Shown: positions 8,272 to 17,200, counted from the stretch's first letter. The stretch: DNA of 64,000 nt from Owenweeksia sp965214115 (GCA_965214115.1 CBDCAU010000008.1:496001-560000); one strand, 5' to 3'. Numbers and translations are program-made. The notes: generated by a model from the letters alone, not told the origin.

Positions 8272-8358
8272 ACAACTCCAACGCCCTCTTCACCACATTC
8301 TCCCCGCCCATCAAATGTATCCTGCGGATTTTCCAGCGCCTCTTTTGCGGCCACGAAA
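8272..8358 (-). pseudogene. Duplicated 3' end of odhB (fragment)
   Basis: About 85 bp aligning, in the same orientation, with the last codons of odhB at 9098-9185 (roughly 85 percent identity with one or two one-base gaps). On the minus strand it still reads GALEEN-like text in pieces, for example LENPQ and MGGENVV. It ends right at the stop codon of the YoeB toxin gene. With the real odhB end it brackets the toxin-antitoxin pair as a direct repeat. Confidence 0.75.
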
Positions 8359-8359
8359 A

Positions 8360-8623
8360 TCAACGATAATGACCTTTTAGGGAATGAATCAAAAGCTCCT
8401 CGGCTTCTTTGATTTCATAAACCAGCCGATGCTCTTTGGTGATACGCCGCGACCAGCAACCACTATACTGATATTTGAGCCGTTCCGGTTTTCCGATGCC
8501 ATCGAAAGGGTTTTCTAAAATGGCGGCCACCAATTCCGAAATCCTCTTTAAAACGGGCTTGTTTCCGGACTTTTTCCAATAGTTCAAATCCTTCTTCGCG
8601 TTGGGTAGAAAGACTATTTCCAC
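8360..8623 (-). CDS. YoeB/Txe family toxin (ribosome-dependent mRNA interferase)
   Basis: 87 residues: MEIVFLPNAKKDLNYWKKSG, then ENPFDGIGKPERLKYQYSGC, WSRRITKEHRLVYEI and a C-terminal HSLKGHYR. These are the YoeB signature blocks, including the basic WSRRIT..HRLVY strand and the terminal H-Y. Such toxins cleave mRNA on the ribosome. Its start overlaps the antitoxin gene by 10 bases, so the pair is translationally coupled. Confidence 0.9.
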   Translation of the reverse strand: MEIVFLPNAKKDLNYWKKSGNKPVLKRISELVAAILENPFDGIGKPERLKYQYSGCWSRRITKEHRLVYEIKEAEELLIHSLKGHYR

Positions 8624-8826
8624 AACTTGTCCAATTCTTCCAACGTCACTTTTTCGCCCTTCCCCGCTTCATAATCCCGATAATTCTCCTCCATTTTTAG
8701 GACAAATTCAGGATGGTAATAATCATCCGATTTGGCTGTGCTGAACTGAATTTTCAGAGCCTCAAAAAAAGCTTTGGCCGCACGGAGCTGTTCTTTGTTT
8801 TTCGGTTGTACGATTAAAGTGTCCAT
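8614..8826 (-). CDS. Antitoxin of the YoeB-type pair
   Basis: 70 residues from ATG 8826 (MDTLIVQPKNKEQLRAAKAF), with the typical short Bacteroidota antitoxin layout: LKIQFSTAKSD, HPEFVLKMEENYRDYEAGKG and EKVTLEELDKLWK. It would bind the YoeB toxin and repress the operon. An in-frame ATG two codons earlier (8832) is an alternative. It is not a classical YefM, but its position and the overlap support the pairing. Confidence 0.82.
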   Translation of the reverse strand: MDTLIVQPKNKEQLRAAKAFFEALKIQFSTAKSDDYYHPEFVLKMEENYRDYEAGKGEKVTLEELDKLWK

Positions 8827-8884
8827 TTGCAAATTTTTCGGATTTCAAAAATAGGGATTAAAATAGCCAAATTGTAAAGGAGCC

Positions 8885-9026
8885 TGAATATGTCGCCCGC
8901 CACAGCGGGCTTCTCCGTGGAAACAAAATCTGTTGTTTTAAACCACCGCCCTCACGGACGGTGCTACAAACATATCGCGCCGCTGGCGCTTCCCAAACTT
9001 CAAACCTACCTTCCGGCAGGCAGGCC
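8885..9026. repeat. Cluster of short dispersed hairpins between odhB and the toxin-antitoxin pair
   Basis: No gene is visible. The stretch holds GCCCGCCACAGCGGGC (8896-8911), ACCGCCCTCACGGACGGT (8944-8961), GCGCCGCTGGCGC (about 8977-8989) and CTTCCGGCAGGCAGG (9010-9024). The words 'cggtgctacaaacatatcgc' and the others are of the kind seen at 10550-10770 and 14640-14870, so this is a dispersed REP-like family of this genome. Confidence 0.6.
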
Positions 9027-9097
9027 TCAAACTTCAAGCACGGAACTTTGAACGCCGAACTCGGAACAACAAACACGAAACTCGAAACCTGAAACAG

Positions 9098-10495
9098 CTA
9101 AAGTTCAAGCGCCCTCTCCACCACATTCTCCCCGCCCATCAAATGCTCCTGCGGGTTTTCCAGCGCCTCCTTCACGGCCACGAGAAATCCCACGCTTTCC
9201 CGTCCGTCGATGACGCGGTGGTCGTAGCTCAGCGCCACATACATAATGGGGCGCACGTCGATTTTGCCGTCGATGGCCACGGGGCGCTCCACGATGTTGT
9301 GCATCCCCAAAATGGCGCTCTGCGGCGGGTTCAAAATGGGCGTGCTGAGCATCGAGCCGAACACGCCGCCGTTGGTAATCGTAAAGGTGCCGCCCGTCAT
9401 TTCGTCCACGGTGATGTCGCCCTCGCGCACGCGGTTTGCCAAGCGCTTGATTTCTTTTTCGATGCCCGCAAAACTCAGGTTGTCCGCATTGCGCACCACC
9501 GGCACCATCAGTCCTTTCGGGCCGCTCACGGCAATGCTAATATCCTGATAATCATAGGTTACCAAATTATCCCCGTCAATCATCGAATTGACTTGCGGGA
9601 ATTCTTTCAGCGCGCGCACCACCGCTTTGGTAAAGAAACTCATAAAACCGAGGCTCACGCCGTGCCGCTCTTTGAAATCCTCCTTGTACTTTGTGCGGAG
9701 ATCGAAAATCGGCTGCATATCCACCTCGTTGAACGTGGTCAGCATCGCCGTTTCATTTTTCACGGAAACGAGGCGCTGCGCCAAACTGCGGCGCATCCGG
9801 CTCATCCGCTTGGTTTCGCTGGGGCGTTTTTGGCCCTCGCTGCTGCCCATCGAGGCGGTTGCGTTTTCCGCGTCTTCTTTGGTGATGCGGCCGTCGCGCC
9901 CCGTGCCTTTCACGTCCTTGGCGGAAATTTCTTTTTCGTCTAAAATCTTTTTTGCCGCCGGAGAAGGTGCCCCGCTCGCATACGATTTTTCTTTCTTATC
10001 CGAATCAGATTTCTCCTTACTACTTCCTCCCGACGCACTACTTTTTTCGTCTTTTTGGGTCGATTCTTTTCCCTCGGATTGCTCCGCCGTTTGGTCATAT
10101 TTTTCGGATTTTTCTTTTTCCGATTCTTTCGCTTTTTTCTCTTCTTTTTCTATCCGTTCTTCACTATCTTTTTCCGTTGATTTTTCATTGGATTTTGATT
10201 CTTTTTTATCGGAATCTTTCTCATCAGAATTATCATCTGACTCCTTACTCCCTTCTCCCTCTGTATCAATATACCCAATCACCTGTCCCACTTCCACTTC
10301 CTCGCCGTCGCCGATTTCGATGGACACCGTGCCCGATTCCTCCGCCGGCAGCGCCAAGGTCGCCTTGTCCGAATCCAGTTCCACGATTTCTTGGTCTTTT
10401 TCCACATAGTCGCCATCTTCCACCATCCATCCGGCGATTTCCACTTCCGATACCGACTCGCCCGGCGAGGGGACTTTGATTTCTACTTTGCTCAT
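9098..10495 (-). CDS. odhB: Dihydrolipoyllysine-residue succinyltransferase, E2 of 2-oxoglutarate dehydrogenase
   Basis: 465 residues. The lipoyl domain (1-80) has Lys44 in DSDKATLAL as the lipoylation site; a peripheral-subunit-binding domain lies near 177-210 (PSPAAKKILDEKEIS, GTGRDGRITKEDA); the catalytic domain ends with SYDHRVIDGRESVGFL, giving His426 and Asp430. It transfers the succinyl group from E1 to CoA in the TCA cycle. The linker at about 81-172 is a highly charged Lys/Glu/Ser run instead of the usual Ala/Pro-rich hinge. sucA lies upstream on the same strand, 336 bp away. Its last 85 bp are duplicated at 8272-8358. Confidence 0.95.
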   Translation of the reverse strand: MSKVEIKVPSPGESVSEVEIAGWMVEDGDYVEKDQEIVELDSDKATLALPAEESGTVSIEIGDGEEVEVGQVIGYIDTEGEGSKESDDNSDEKDSDKKESKSNEKSTEKDSEERIEKEEKKAKESEKEKSEKYDQTAEQSEGKESTQKDEKSSASGGSSKEKSDSDKKEKSYASGAPSPAAKKILDEKEISAKDVKGTGRDGRITKEDAENATASMGSSEGQKRPSETKRMSRMRRSLAQRLVSVKNETAMLTTFNEVDMQPIFDLRTKYKEDFKERHGVSLGFMSFFTKAVVRALKEFPQVNSMIDGDNLVTYDYQDISIAVSGPKGLMVPVVRNADNLSFAGIEKEIKRLANRVREGDITVDEMTGGTFTITNGGVFGSMLSTPILNPPQSAILGMHNIVERPVAIDGKIDVRPIMYVALSYDHRVIDGRESVGFLVAVKEALENPQEHLMGGENVVERALEL

Positions 10496-10831
10496 TGTGA
10501 GGTTTTTAAATGCGTTGGGAGTTTTTTTTAAAATTTTGTTGAGGTGTCGTACCTACGGCACTTGGGTCGCACTGTGTTTAACTTCAAACCCCAATCCCGC
10601 ACCTGCGGGATTGGGGCTATCGATATTTCGTCCCTTCGGGACTTTCCAGCCACTCTTGAAATCGGCGACCAGCCAGTAGTGCCAACGGCACGACATATTG
10701 ATAGCCCCGCACGTAAGTGCGGGGTTAAATCCGACAAGTCCTGTTGTTCGAGTGCCAAAGGCACGGCACTTTTATATCCTTTTATGTTCACACCGATTTC
10801 CAAAAATTTCATTTGAATTTCCATTTTGGAA
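10496..10831. repeat. sucA-odhB spacer made of dispersed hairpins
   Basis: 336 bp without a convincing gene. It contains CCCCAATCCCGCA/TGCGGGATTGGGG (10589-10616), GTCCCTTCGGGAC (about 10630-10642) and CCCCGCAC/GTGCGGGG (10705-10724), plus short stretches such as 'gtgccaaaggcacggcac'. These match the style of the clusters at 8885-9026 and 14640-14870. They may attenuate or stabilise the sucA-odhB transcript. Confidence 0.6.
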
Positions 10832-13597
10832 TTATGCCTTAAAAATTTCGTCAATCAATTGTTCTTGCCGCGCTTCAAACGCCTTGCTCGAACCCGGCGC
10901 AGTACTCGCGCTGCTGGCGGGCGACACGATTTTGTCGATTTTCAACGGAAAATTCATCATCATATAATAAGCCGCGCCCATATTCCGCGGCTCTTCCTGC
11001 GCCCAAATTATTTTCTCGGAATTTTCATAGGACTTGCACAAATCTTTGATTTGTTTTTCCACCAAAGGGTACATCTGTTCCATACGGATAAACGCGATGG
11101 ATTCGTCCATTTCTTCATCGCGGTTTTTATCAATATCATAATACAATTTACCGCTAAGGAAAACCACCTTTTTTACCTTCTTTTTGTCTTCAATTTTAGG
11201 GTCGTCCAATAGTTCCAAAAACTTGCCTTCTGCCAAATCTTCCAAGGGCGAAACCACCTTGGAATGGCGCAGCAAACTTTTGGGCGTCATTATGATGAGC
11301 GGCTTGCGGAATTTGCGCAACATCTGCCGCCGCAGAAGGTGATAAAAATTGGCGGGCGTAGTCGCGTTGCACACCTGCATATTGTACTGTGCGCACTGTT
11401 GCAGCCAGCGTTCCAGCCGCGCGCTGCTGTGTTCCGCGCCTTGCCCTTCGTAGCCGTGTGGCAAATAAAGCACCAGCCCATTCTGCAATTTCCACTTGTC
11501 TTCCGCCGCGCTAATAAACTGGTCCACAATGATTTGGGCGCCATTGTAAAAATCGCCGAACTGCGCCTCCCAAATCACCAAGGTTTCCGGCGAGGTCATC
11601 GCGTAGCCGTAATCGAAACCCATCACACCGTACTCGCTCAACAGCGAATTGTAAATCGCAAACCGCCCTTCGCGGCCTTCAATATTATTTAAAAGCACAA
11701 ACTCCTTTTCGGAATCTTCCACTTTGATGACGGCGTGGCGGTGCGAAAAAGTGCCGCGCTCGCTGTCTTCGCCGCTGATTCGAACATTATAACCATCGCT
11801 GATAATTGTTCCGTACGCCAACATTTCCGCCATTCCCCAGTCCAACGAATTTTTCTCGTCCACCATCGCCCAGCGCTGTTTCATCAGCTTTTCAATTTTG
11901 TTGAAAAACTTATAACCTTCCGGCAAAGTGGTGATGGTCTTGGCGATGCTTTTCAGTTTATCAATATTAAAAGAGGTATTGATACTTTTCTCAAAATCAG
12001 CGGGTTCTGCACTTTCAAAACCTTTCCACTCATCCGCCATAAATGGCGTGATGGTGTTGCGCTCAATTTTTTTCGATTCGTCGAATTTCATTTCCAGCAT
12101 CTCCTTGAAATCCTGCTCCAAACTGTCCGCGAAAGCATCGTCCACCACGCCCTCGTCCTTCAGTTTTTTCAGGTAAATTTCCTTGGGATTCTTATGATTT
12201 TTGATGGCCTTATATAAAATAGGCTGGGTAAAGCGCGGCTCGTCGCCCTCGTTGTGGCCGTATTTCCGATAGCAAAGTAGGTCGATAAAAATATCGCGGT
12301 TGTGCGTCTGCCGGTATTCCATCGCGAAAAGCATACAGTGGACCACGGCCTCCACGTCGTCGCCATTGACGTGCAGCACCGGCGCCATTATCACCTTGGC
12401 CACATCCGTACAATAGGTGCTGCTGCGGGCATCCAGATAATTGGTAGTAAATCCCACCTGATTATTTATCACAATATGAACCGTGCCGCCCGTCCGGTAA
12501 CCGTCCAGCCGCTCCATCTGAACTACCTCATACACAATGCCTTGCGCCGCAATCGCCGCATCGCCGTGTATCAAAATGGGCATCACTTTCGATTCGTCCT
12601 TGTCGAAATCGGTATTGATTTTGGCGCGGGCGATTCCTTCCACCACCGCGTCCACCGCCTCCAAATGAGAAGGGTTGGGGCTGAGGTTCAGCGTGATTTT
12701 CTCGCCGTTGCGCCGCTCCACTTCGGTGGTGTAGCCGAGGTGGTATTTTACGTCGCCGTCAAATTCATCTTCATCGAATTGCTTGCCTTCAAACTCGCTG
12801 AAAATATCGCGCTGGGTTTTCCCAAAAACGTTGCTCAAAACATTGAGGCGGCCGCGGTGCGCCATCCCCATCACAAATTCCTTCACGCCTAAATCCGCCG
12901 CCTTACGGATGCCGATTTCCAAGGCGGGAATCAGCGATTCGGCTCCCTCGATGGAAAAGCGTTTTTGGCCTACAAACTTGGTATTCAGGAAGTTCTCGAA
13001 CGCCACCGCTTGGTTCAGCTTGGTCAGGATTTCCTTTTTTTCGTCCTCGCTGAAATCCGGCAGGTTGTTGTTCACGTTCAGCCGGTCAATCACCCAGCGC
13101 ACCAGCTGCGGCTTGCGCAGATACATATATTCCACGCCGATGCTGCGGCAGTAGGTGGTCTTCAGCACCTCGATGATTTCGCGCAGCGTGGCCGACTCGT
13201 CGAAGCCGGCCTCTTTGGCGGCTTGGAAAGTCTTGTCCAAGTCCTCTTCTTCCAGCCCAAAATTTTCATACTCCAAGGAGGGGTCGTAGGTGCGGCGGGC
13301 GCGCACGGGGTTGGTGTCCGTAAACAAATGCCCGCGGCTGCGGTAGCCTCGGATGAGTTCCAGCACGGCAAATTCCTTGCGGATTTCCTCCGCGATTTCT
13401 TCTTTTTCCATTCCCGCAAATGCGGGCGCAGCCTCGGTTTCCGCGCCGTTTTGGGAATAATCTTCCTGCGCAAAATCGTAGCCTTGGAAAAAGGCACGCC
13501 AGCTCGGCTCCACCGAATCGGGGTGCTTCAAATATTTTTGATAAAGGTCGTCGATGAAAGTGGGGTGAACTCCTCCGAGGAAGGAAAATCTGTCCAT
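10832..13597 (-). CDS. sucA: 2-oxoglutarate dehydrogenase E1 component
   Basis: 921 residues, close to the usual 930. The N-terminus MDRFSFLGGVHPTFIDDLYQ with VEPSWRAFFQGYDF is the E2-binding segment. HRGRLNVLSNVFGK and GDAAIAAQGIVYEVVQM with VINNQVGFTTNYLD form the thiamine-diphosphate site; the C-terminal transketolase-like half has FDYGYAMTSPETLVIWEAQF and LPHGYEGQGAEHSSARLER. It decarboxylates 2-oxoglutarate and passes the succinyl group to OdhB. It is first gene of a sucA-odhB unit. A TAATTTTG -7 box lies 35 bp upstream. Confidence 0.97.
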   Translation of the reverse strand: MDRFSFLGGVHPTFIDDLYQKYLKHPDSVEPSWRAFFQGYDFAQEDYSQNGAETEAAPAFAGMEKEEIAEEIRKEFAVLELIRGYRSRGHLFTDTNPVRARRTYDPSLEYENFGLEEEDLDKTFQAAKEAGFDESATLREIIEVLKTTYCRSIGVEYMYLRKPQLVRWVIDRLNVNNNLPDFSEDEKKEILTKLNQAVAFENFLNTKFVGQKRFSIEGAESLIPALEIGIRKAADLGVKEFVMGMAHRGRLNVLSNVFGKTQRDIFSEFEGKQFDEDEFDGDVKYHLGYTTEVERRNGEKITLNLSPNPSHLEAVDAVVEGIARAKINTDFDKDESKVMPILIHGDAAIAAQGIVYEVVQMERLDGYRTGGTVHIVINNQVGFTTNYLDARSSTYCTDVAKVIMAPVLHVNGDDVEAVVHCMLFAMEYRQTHNRDIFIDLLCYRKYGHNEGDEPRFTQPILYKAIKNHKNPKEIYLKKLKDEGVVDDAFADSLEQDFKEMLEMKFDESKKIERNTITPFMADEWKGFESAEPADFEKSINTSFNIDKLKSIAKTITTLPEGYKFFNKIEKLMKQRWAMVDEKNSLDWGMAEMLAYGTIISDGYNVRISGEDSERGTFSHRHAVIKVEDSEKEFVLLNNIEGREGRFAIYNSLLSEYGVMGFDYGYAMTSPETLVIWEAQFGDFYNGAQIIVDQFISAAEDKWKLQNGLVLYLPHGYEGQGAEHSSARLERWLQQCAQYNMQVCNATTPANFYHLLRRQMLRKFRKPLIIMTPKSLLRHSKVVSPLEDLAEGKFLELLDDPKIEDKKKVKKVVFLSGKLYYDIDKNRDEEMDESIAFIRMEQMYPLVEKQIKDLCKSYENSEKIIWAQEEPRNMGAAYYMMMNFPLKIDKIVSPASSASTAPGSSKAFEARQEQLIDEIFKA

Positions 13598-13631
13598 TGG
13601 GAACGGGGCGGGTTTTCTGAAAAATGAAGGG

Positions 13632-13639
13632 CAAAATTA
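13632..13639 (-). promoter_or_regulatory. Bacteroidota-type -7 box for sucA
   Basis: TAATTTTG followed by CCCT on the minus strand, 35 bp before the sucA ATG. No TTG is found 19 bp upstream. Confidence 0.45.
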
Positions 13640-13699
13640 GGGATTTAACTGGATTGGTACTTCGGTATTGTATTTGTCGATGAGGAGAAAATTTTACCG

Positions 13700-14503
13700 A
13701 TGAAAACAGCATTACTCCTTTTCTCAACGCTATTCACTATTAGCATTTTCAGTCCGCAAACTGTCTCACAACCAGTGGAAACTGGTGCGGAGATTGAATT
13801 TGAAAAAAGCGATTACTGTATGGGGATTTTGAAAGGAAAAGATGAAGGTTCGTTTAAGTTCACATTTAAATTTACAAATACAGGCACTGAACCACTCATT
13901 ATTTCCCACGCCATATCCTCCTGTGGTTGCTCTGTTGCTTCTTCGCCAAGAGAGCCCATTATGCCTTCGCAATCCGGAATCATTTATTATCGATATGATG
14001 CCAGAAGAATAGGTCCGTGCAATAAAACCATAACAGTTTTTTCAAATGCAAAAACTCCAACTGTAGTTCTAAAGACGCACGGTAGGGTGTATGATGAAGC
14101 CTCTCCGCCCAAATACAATTTTTGTACAAGGTGTCATCCTGTTGAGCCAAAAATGGCTCAGAAAAAGGCGGATATCCCATTAGACAGCCTACAGAAAATT
14201 GAAAAAATTGGAGAAGGAATGGCTTCAAAAAAAGTGGAAAACGCTGCTTTCCTTTCTTCCATTACGATTAGTATTTATCCCAATCCTTTTTCTTCGCAGG
14301 CCACCATTGAATCTGATAAAAATTTAACTGGGGCTAAACTGACCGTTTTCAATTTGGCGGGACAAGCCGTAAAAGAAATAGAAAATATATCCACCAAGTC
14401 CGTCGTGCTCTCACGGAGAAATCTTCCGAGCGGGCCGTATATTGTTCATTTGAGCCAAGACAATCAAATGGTGGCAACGGCCAAAATTCTCATTACGGAT
14501 TGA
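13700..14503 (+). CDS. DUF1573 domain protein with T9SS sorting tail
   Basis: 267 residues. Signal peptide MKTALLLFSTLFTISIFSPQ, then a DUF1573 Ig-like domain at about 30-130 (FKFTFKFTNTGTEPLIISHA, SSCGCSVASSP, HGRVYDE), a Cys-containing CTRCHP segment and a type A sorting tail (ISIYPNPFSSQATIESDK to PSGPYIVHL). It should be exported and processed by the T9SS. DUF1573 modules are common in secreted Bacteroidota proteins; ligand unknown. It is divergent from sucA with a 102 bp gap. Confidence 0.85.
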   Translation: MKTALLLFSTLFTISIFSPQTVSQPVETGAEIEFEKSDYCMGILKGKDEGSFKFTFKFTNTGTEPLIISHAISSCGCSVASSPREPIMPSQSGIIYYRYDARRIGPCNKTITVFSNAKTPTVVLKTHGRVYDEASPPKYNFCTRCHPVEPKMAQKKADIPLDSLQKIEKIGEGMASKKVENAAFLSSITISIYPNPFSSQATIESDKNLTGAKLTVFNLAGQAVKEIENISTKSVVLSRRNLPSGPYIVHLSQDNQMVATAKILITD

Positions 14504-14928
14504 CAAGGTGAAAGAAAATGGGAATGTTTGAAGAAGCAAGGGACTGATTTTGAATGTCTCGCCGATCTTCAATGCTTTTGGTTTTTGAAACATTTGGATT
14601 TGTTGTTTGAAAAAGAGTTTGAAAACCTACTCAGTGTCGCGCCTATGGCGCTTTTTTCATTGGGTGGGGAAACTTGCTGACCGCCGCCCTTACAGGCGGC
14701 GCTACAATCATTTCGGGCCTCTGGCCCTGCATCTCGCTATTATCGGTCTTTTGCGGGCCAGTATTTTCACAATGAAACAGTCCCGTAGGAATGGCATATT
14801 TGTAGCCCCGACCGTGAGGTCGGGGTGAAAGCGAACCCCCGCTTGTTTTAAAAAGCCCTGAAAGGGCGACACCGTCCTCGCACAATTTTTGCCACTAAAA
14901 TCCCGATATTTACACGCTGATATTTTTT
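14504..14928. repeat. Intergenic region with dispersed hairpins
   Basis: 425 bp without a supported gene. It holds GCGCCTATGGCGC (about 14639-14651), GCCGCCCTTACAGGCGGC (14683-14700) and CCCCGACC/GGTCGGGG (14806-14825), of the same style as the clusters near odhB. Confidence 0.55.
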
Positions 14929-15681
14929 ATGAAAAACACAATTCTCATTTTCCTTTTCGCGATGATTTCGCTTTTGCTGAATGCGCAGGTGGACGAGCGT
15001 TTCAAGAAAAATCCCAATCCGAAAAAAGACACGGCGCAAGCTTCTCCCGAAAGGGAAAGGCAAAGCGATGAACTGCCGCCCGTAAAACGTTTTGAAAATC
15101 CCGACCAAAAACCGCTTCCCCCGCCCAAAAAAATCGAGGGCGCGGCGAAGAACCCCAGTTCCAATTCCAGCACTTCCCCAAAAATCAAAGACGAAGAAAG
15201 CCTGTGGCAAAAATTGGTCTTCGGGGGGAACCTCAGTTTGAGTTTTGGCACCAACACTTTTATAAACGTTTCGCCATCAGTAGGTTATAAAGTGACAGAC
15301 CGATGGATACCCGGCGGCGGCTTCATTTATCAATACGCCAAGTTCAGTACGGGGATCGACCCGTTTGGCCAGTTGGTGCGATTGAACAATCCCATTGAAT
15401 CCCAAACGTACGGGCCGCTGGCTTTCGTCAATTTCCTGCCCACGGAACAGATTTTCCTGCGGACGCAATTTGAATACCTCAACCACGATTTGGCTTTTCA
15501 AACCGCAAGGGGCATCGAACTGCAAAACCAATGGACGCCGGCGATGTGGTTGGGCGGCGGACTCAGTCAGCCGCTGGGCAACAAAGGTTTTTTCCAAGTG
15601 GGCCTGATGCTCAACTTGCTCCACGATGTGGATTCGCCTTACGGGACGTTCTGGTATCCGGTGGTGGGATTTTATTTCTAA
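14929..15681 (+). CDS. Putative outer-membrane beta-barrel protein
   Basis: 250 residues. Signal peptide MKNTILIFLFAMISLLLNAQ, then a Pro/Lys-rich disordered stretch (about 25-90), then alternating strands (GGNLSLSFGTNTFINVSPSV, GGGFIYQYAKF, FLRTQFEYLNHDL, MWLGGGLSQPLG) ending with FWYPVVGFYF. The terminal aromatic residue and strand pattern fit a small porin-like barrel. No family name can be assigned. Convergent with the MscS gene, 8 bp apart. Confidence 0.75.
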   Translation: MKNTILIFLFAMISLLLNAQVDERFKKNPNPKKDTAQASPERERQSDELPPVKRFENPDQKPLPPPKKIEGAAKNPSSNSSTSPKIKDEESLWQKLVFGGNLSLSFGTNTFINVSPSVGYKVTDRWIPGGGFIYQYAKFSTGIDPFGQLVRLNNPIESQTYGPLAFVNFLPTEQIFLRTQFEYLNHDLAFQTARGIELQNQWTPAMWLGGGLSQPLGNKGFFQVGLMLNLLHDVDSPYGTFWYPVVGFYF

Positions 15682-15689
15682 ATTTTCTC

Positions 15690-16580
15690 CTAAGAATCTC
15701 CTTCTTCCTCGATCAACTTTACTGGAAAGCCCGGCCCTTTGTAATGTTTCAGTTCCAGAATATCGGCGGGCAGGCCAACGCCGCTGTCCACCAGCGCTTT
15801 CAGCACGTTTTGCATCACCTCGCTTTTCACTTGCGCCGTTCCCTTTTTATAATCAAAGGTTTCAACCCAAAATTTCACTTCTAAATTTACCGTGCTGGTC
15901 GCCAGTTCTTTCACCACCACTTGCGGTTTTTTATCTGGTTCTTGCAAAACTTCCGGCACTCTTTTGATGCCCTCCAAAATGTGGCTGCGCGCGGCATCCA
16001 CGTCATCGCCATAGTCAATCCCCACGATAAAACTCTGCCGCAAAAACCCGTCGCGGGTGTAGTTGATGAGTTCTTCGCTGATCAAGGTGCTGTTGGGGAT
16101 GAAGATGTCTTTGCCGTCAAAGGTTTTGATATGCGTCACCCGCAGATTCAGAGCCAACACTTTGCCCATATTCCCGTCGATTTCGATGGTGTCGCCCACG
16201 CTGAACGGACGGTTGAACGCCAAGATGAGGCCCGACATAAAGTTGGCGCCAATGTCCTGAAACGCAAAGCCTATCACGATGGCGCCCACGCCCGCGCCGG
16301 CCAACAGCCCGGCGGCGATGCCCGTCAGCCCCATAATGTTGAAGGCCAACATAATGCCGAGGATCACCAAAATGGTGCGCACGATCTTGGTGAGAAACCG
16401 GCCCAGCAGAGGGTCGTCCGCTCTTTTGGTAATCCGCGTCTGCGCGACGCGGGCCAGCCACCCCGAAATCAGAATGGCCAATATCAACACCACCAATCCC
16501 ACCAAAATGCTGGGGATGTGTTCCAAAAACTTCTCCCAGTTTTCGTGGATGCTTTCTTTGATTTGCGCGATGGCGTCCAT
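15690..16580 (-). CDS. mscS: Small-conductance mechanosensitive channel (MscS family)
   Basis: 296 residues, like E. coli MscS (286). Two N-terminal membrane segments (SILVGLVVLILAILISGWLA; TILVILGIMLAFNIMGL), then the pore helix TM3 rich in Gly/Ala (GLLAGAGVGAIVIGFAFQD) and the beta domain NRPFSVGDTIEIDG, followed by the cytoplasmic cage ending near VGLPADILELKHY. It releases solutes on hypo-osmotic shock. It stands alone, read toward the barrel gene. Confidence 0.93.
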   Translation of the reverse strand: MDAIAQIKESIHENWEKFLEHIPSILVGLVVLILAILISGWLARVAQTRITKRADDPLLGRFLTKIVRTILVILGIMLAFNIMGLTGIAAGLLAGAGVGAIVIGFAFQDIGANFMSGLILAFNRPFSVGDTIEIDGNMGKVLALNLRVTHIKTFDGKDIFIPNSTLISEELINYTRDGFLRQSFIVGIDYGDDVDAARSHILEGIKRVPEVLQEPDKKPQVVVKELATSTVNLEVKFWVETFDYKKGTAQVKSEVMQNVLKALVDSGVGLPADILELKHYKGPGFPVKLIEEEGDS

Positions 16581-16725
16581 AGTTTTTCTTTTGATTTTGA
16601 AAGATGGAAACAGGGCAGGGGCGGTAAAGTTACTGTATCCGCCAGCTTTCCGCCCAAGGAAAATTTTGCAATAAAAGAAATGACCCGCCCCACCGGGCTA
16701 CACCGCCGCCAAAGGGCCACGGGAA

Positions 16726-17127
16726 TCAGCCCTTCATCTTCGGCCCCCGTTTTTCCGGTGCGTATTTGATAAAGAGGTTCAGCCACACCATCCGCGACAA
16801 GCGGAAGAAATAGGGCGAGCCGAGGACGAGAAGGATGGTGAGCGCGATGATGAAATCCATAATTTCGGGGTCGTAGATCCATTCCATTATAATATAAACG
16901 GCCACGAACAGCGCCACCGCCAGCCCGTAGCTGACGTACATCGCCCCGTAAAAAACGCCCGGCTCAAATTCATACCGCAGCCCGCAGTTCGAGCAAGTGT
17001 CGTGCATCGCGAACATCTTCTTAAAATTATAAGGATTGCGCGATTGGAACACCTCGCCCTGATGGCAGCGCGGGCATTTGCTGTGAAAAATACTGTAGAG
17101 TTTGGAGCCTTTTGGGAACAGCGACAT
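16726..17127 (-). CDS. DUF983 family membrane protein
   Basis: 133 residues. Two CxxC pairs in the N-terminus (SKCPRCHQGEVF and DTCSNCGLRYEF) form a zinc-ribbon-like cap followed by GVFYGAMYVSYGLAVALF and a second membrane segment (ALTILLVLGSPYFFRL). This is the DUF983 pattern, common in Bacteroidota and alphaproteobacteria, sometimes near cytochrome oxidase genes. Function unknown. A -7 box TAATTTTG lies 74 bp upstream. Confidence 0.85.
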   Translation of the reverse strand: MSLFPKGSKLYSIFHSKCPRCHQGEVFQSRNPYNFKKMFAMHDTCSNCGLRYEFEPGVFYGAMYVSYGLAVALFVAVYIIMEWIYDPEIMDFIIALTILLVLGSPYFFRLSRMVWLNLFIKYAPEKRGPKMKG

Positions 17128-17200
17128 TTGGATTTACGATTGATTCGGTGGACGATTGACGACTGCGCGGTAGGGATGGGAAATCGTGAATGACAGCGCG

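Noticed and set aside
9143..10479. Long open frames on the plus strand across odhB and sucA
   Set aside because: They are mirror frames of GC-rich genes, rich in His, Arg and Ala, and match no protein pattern.
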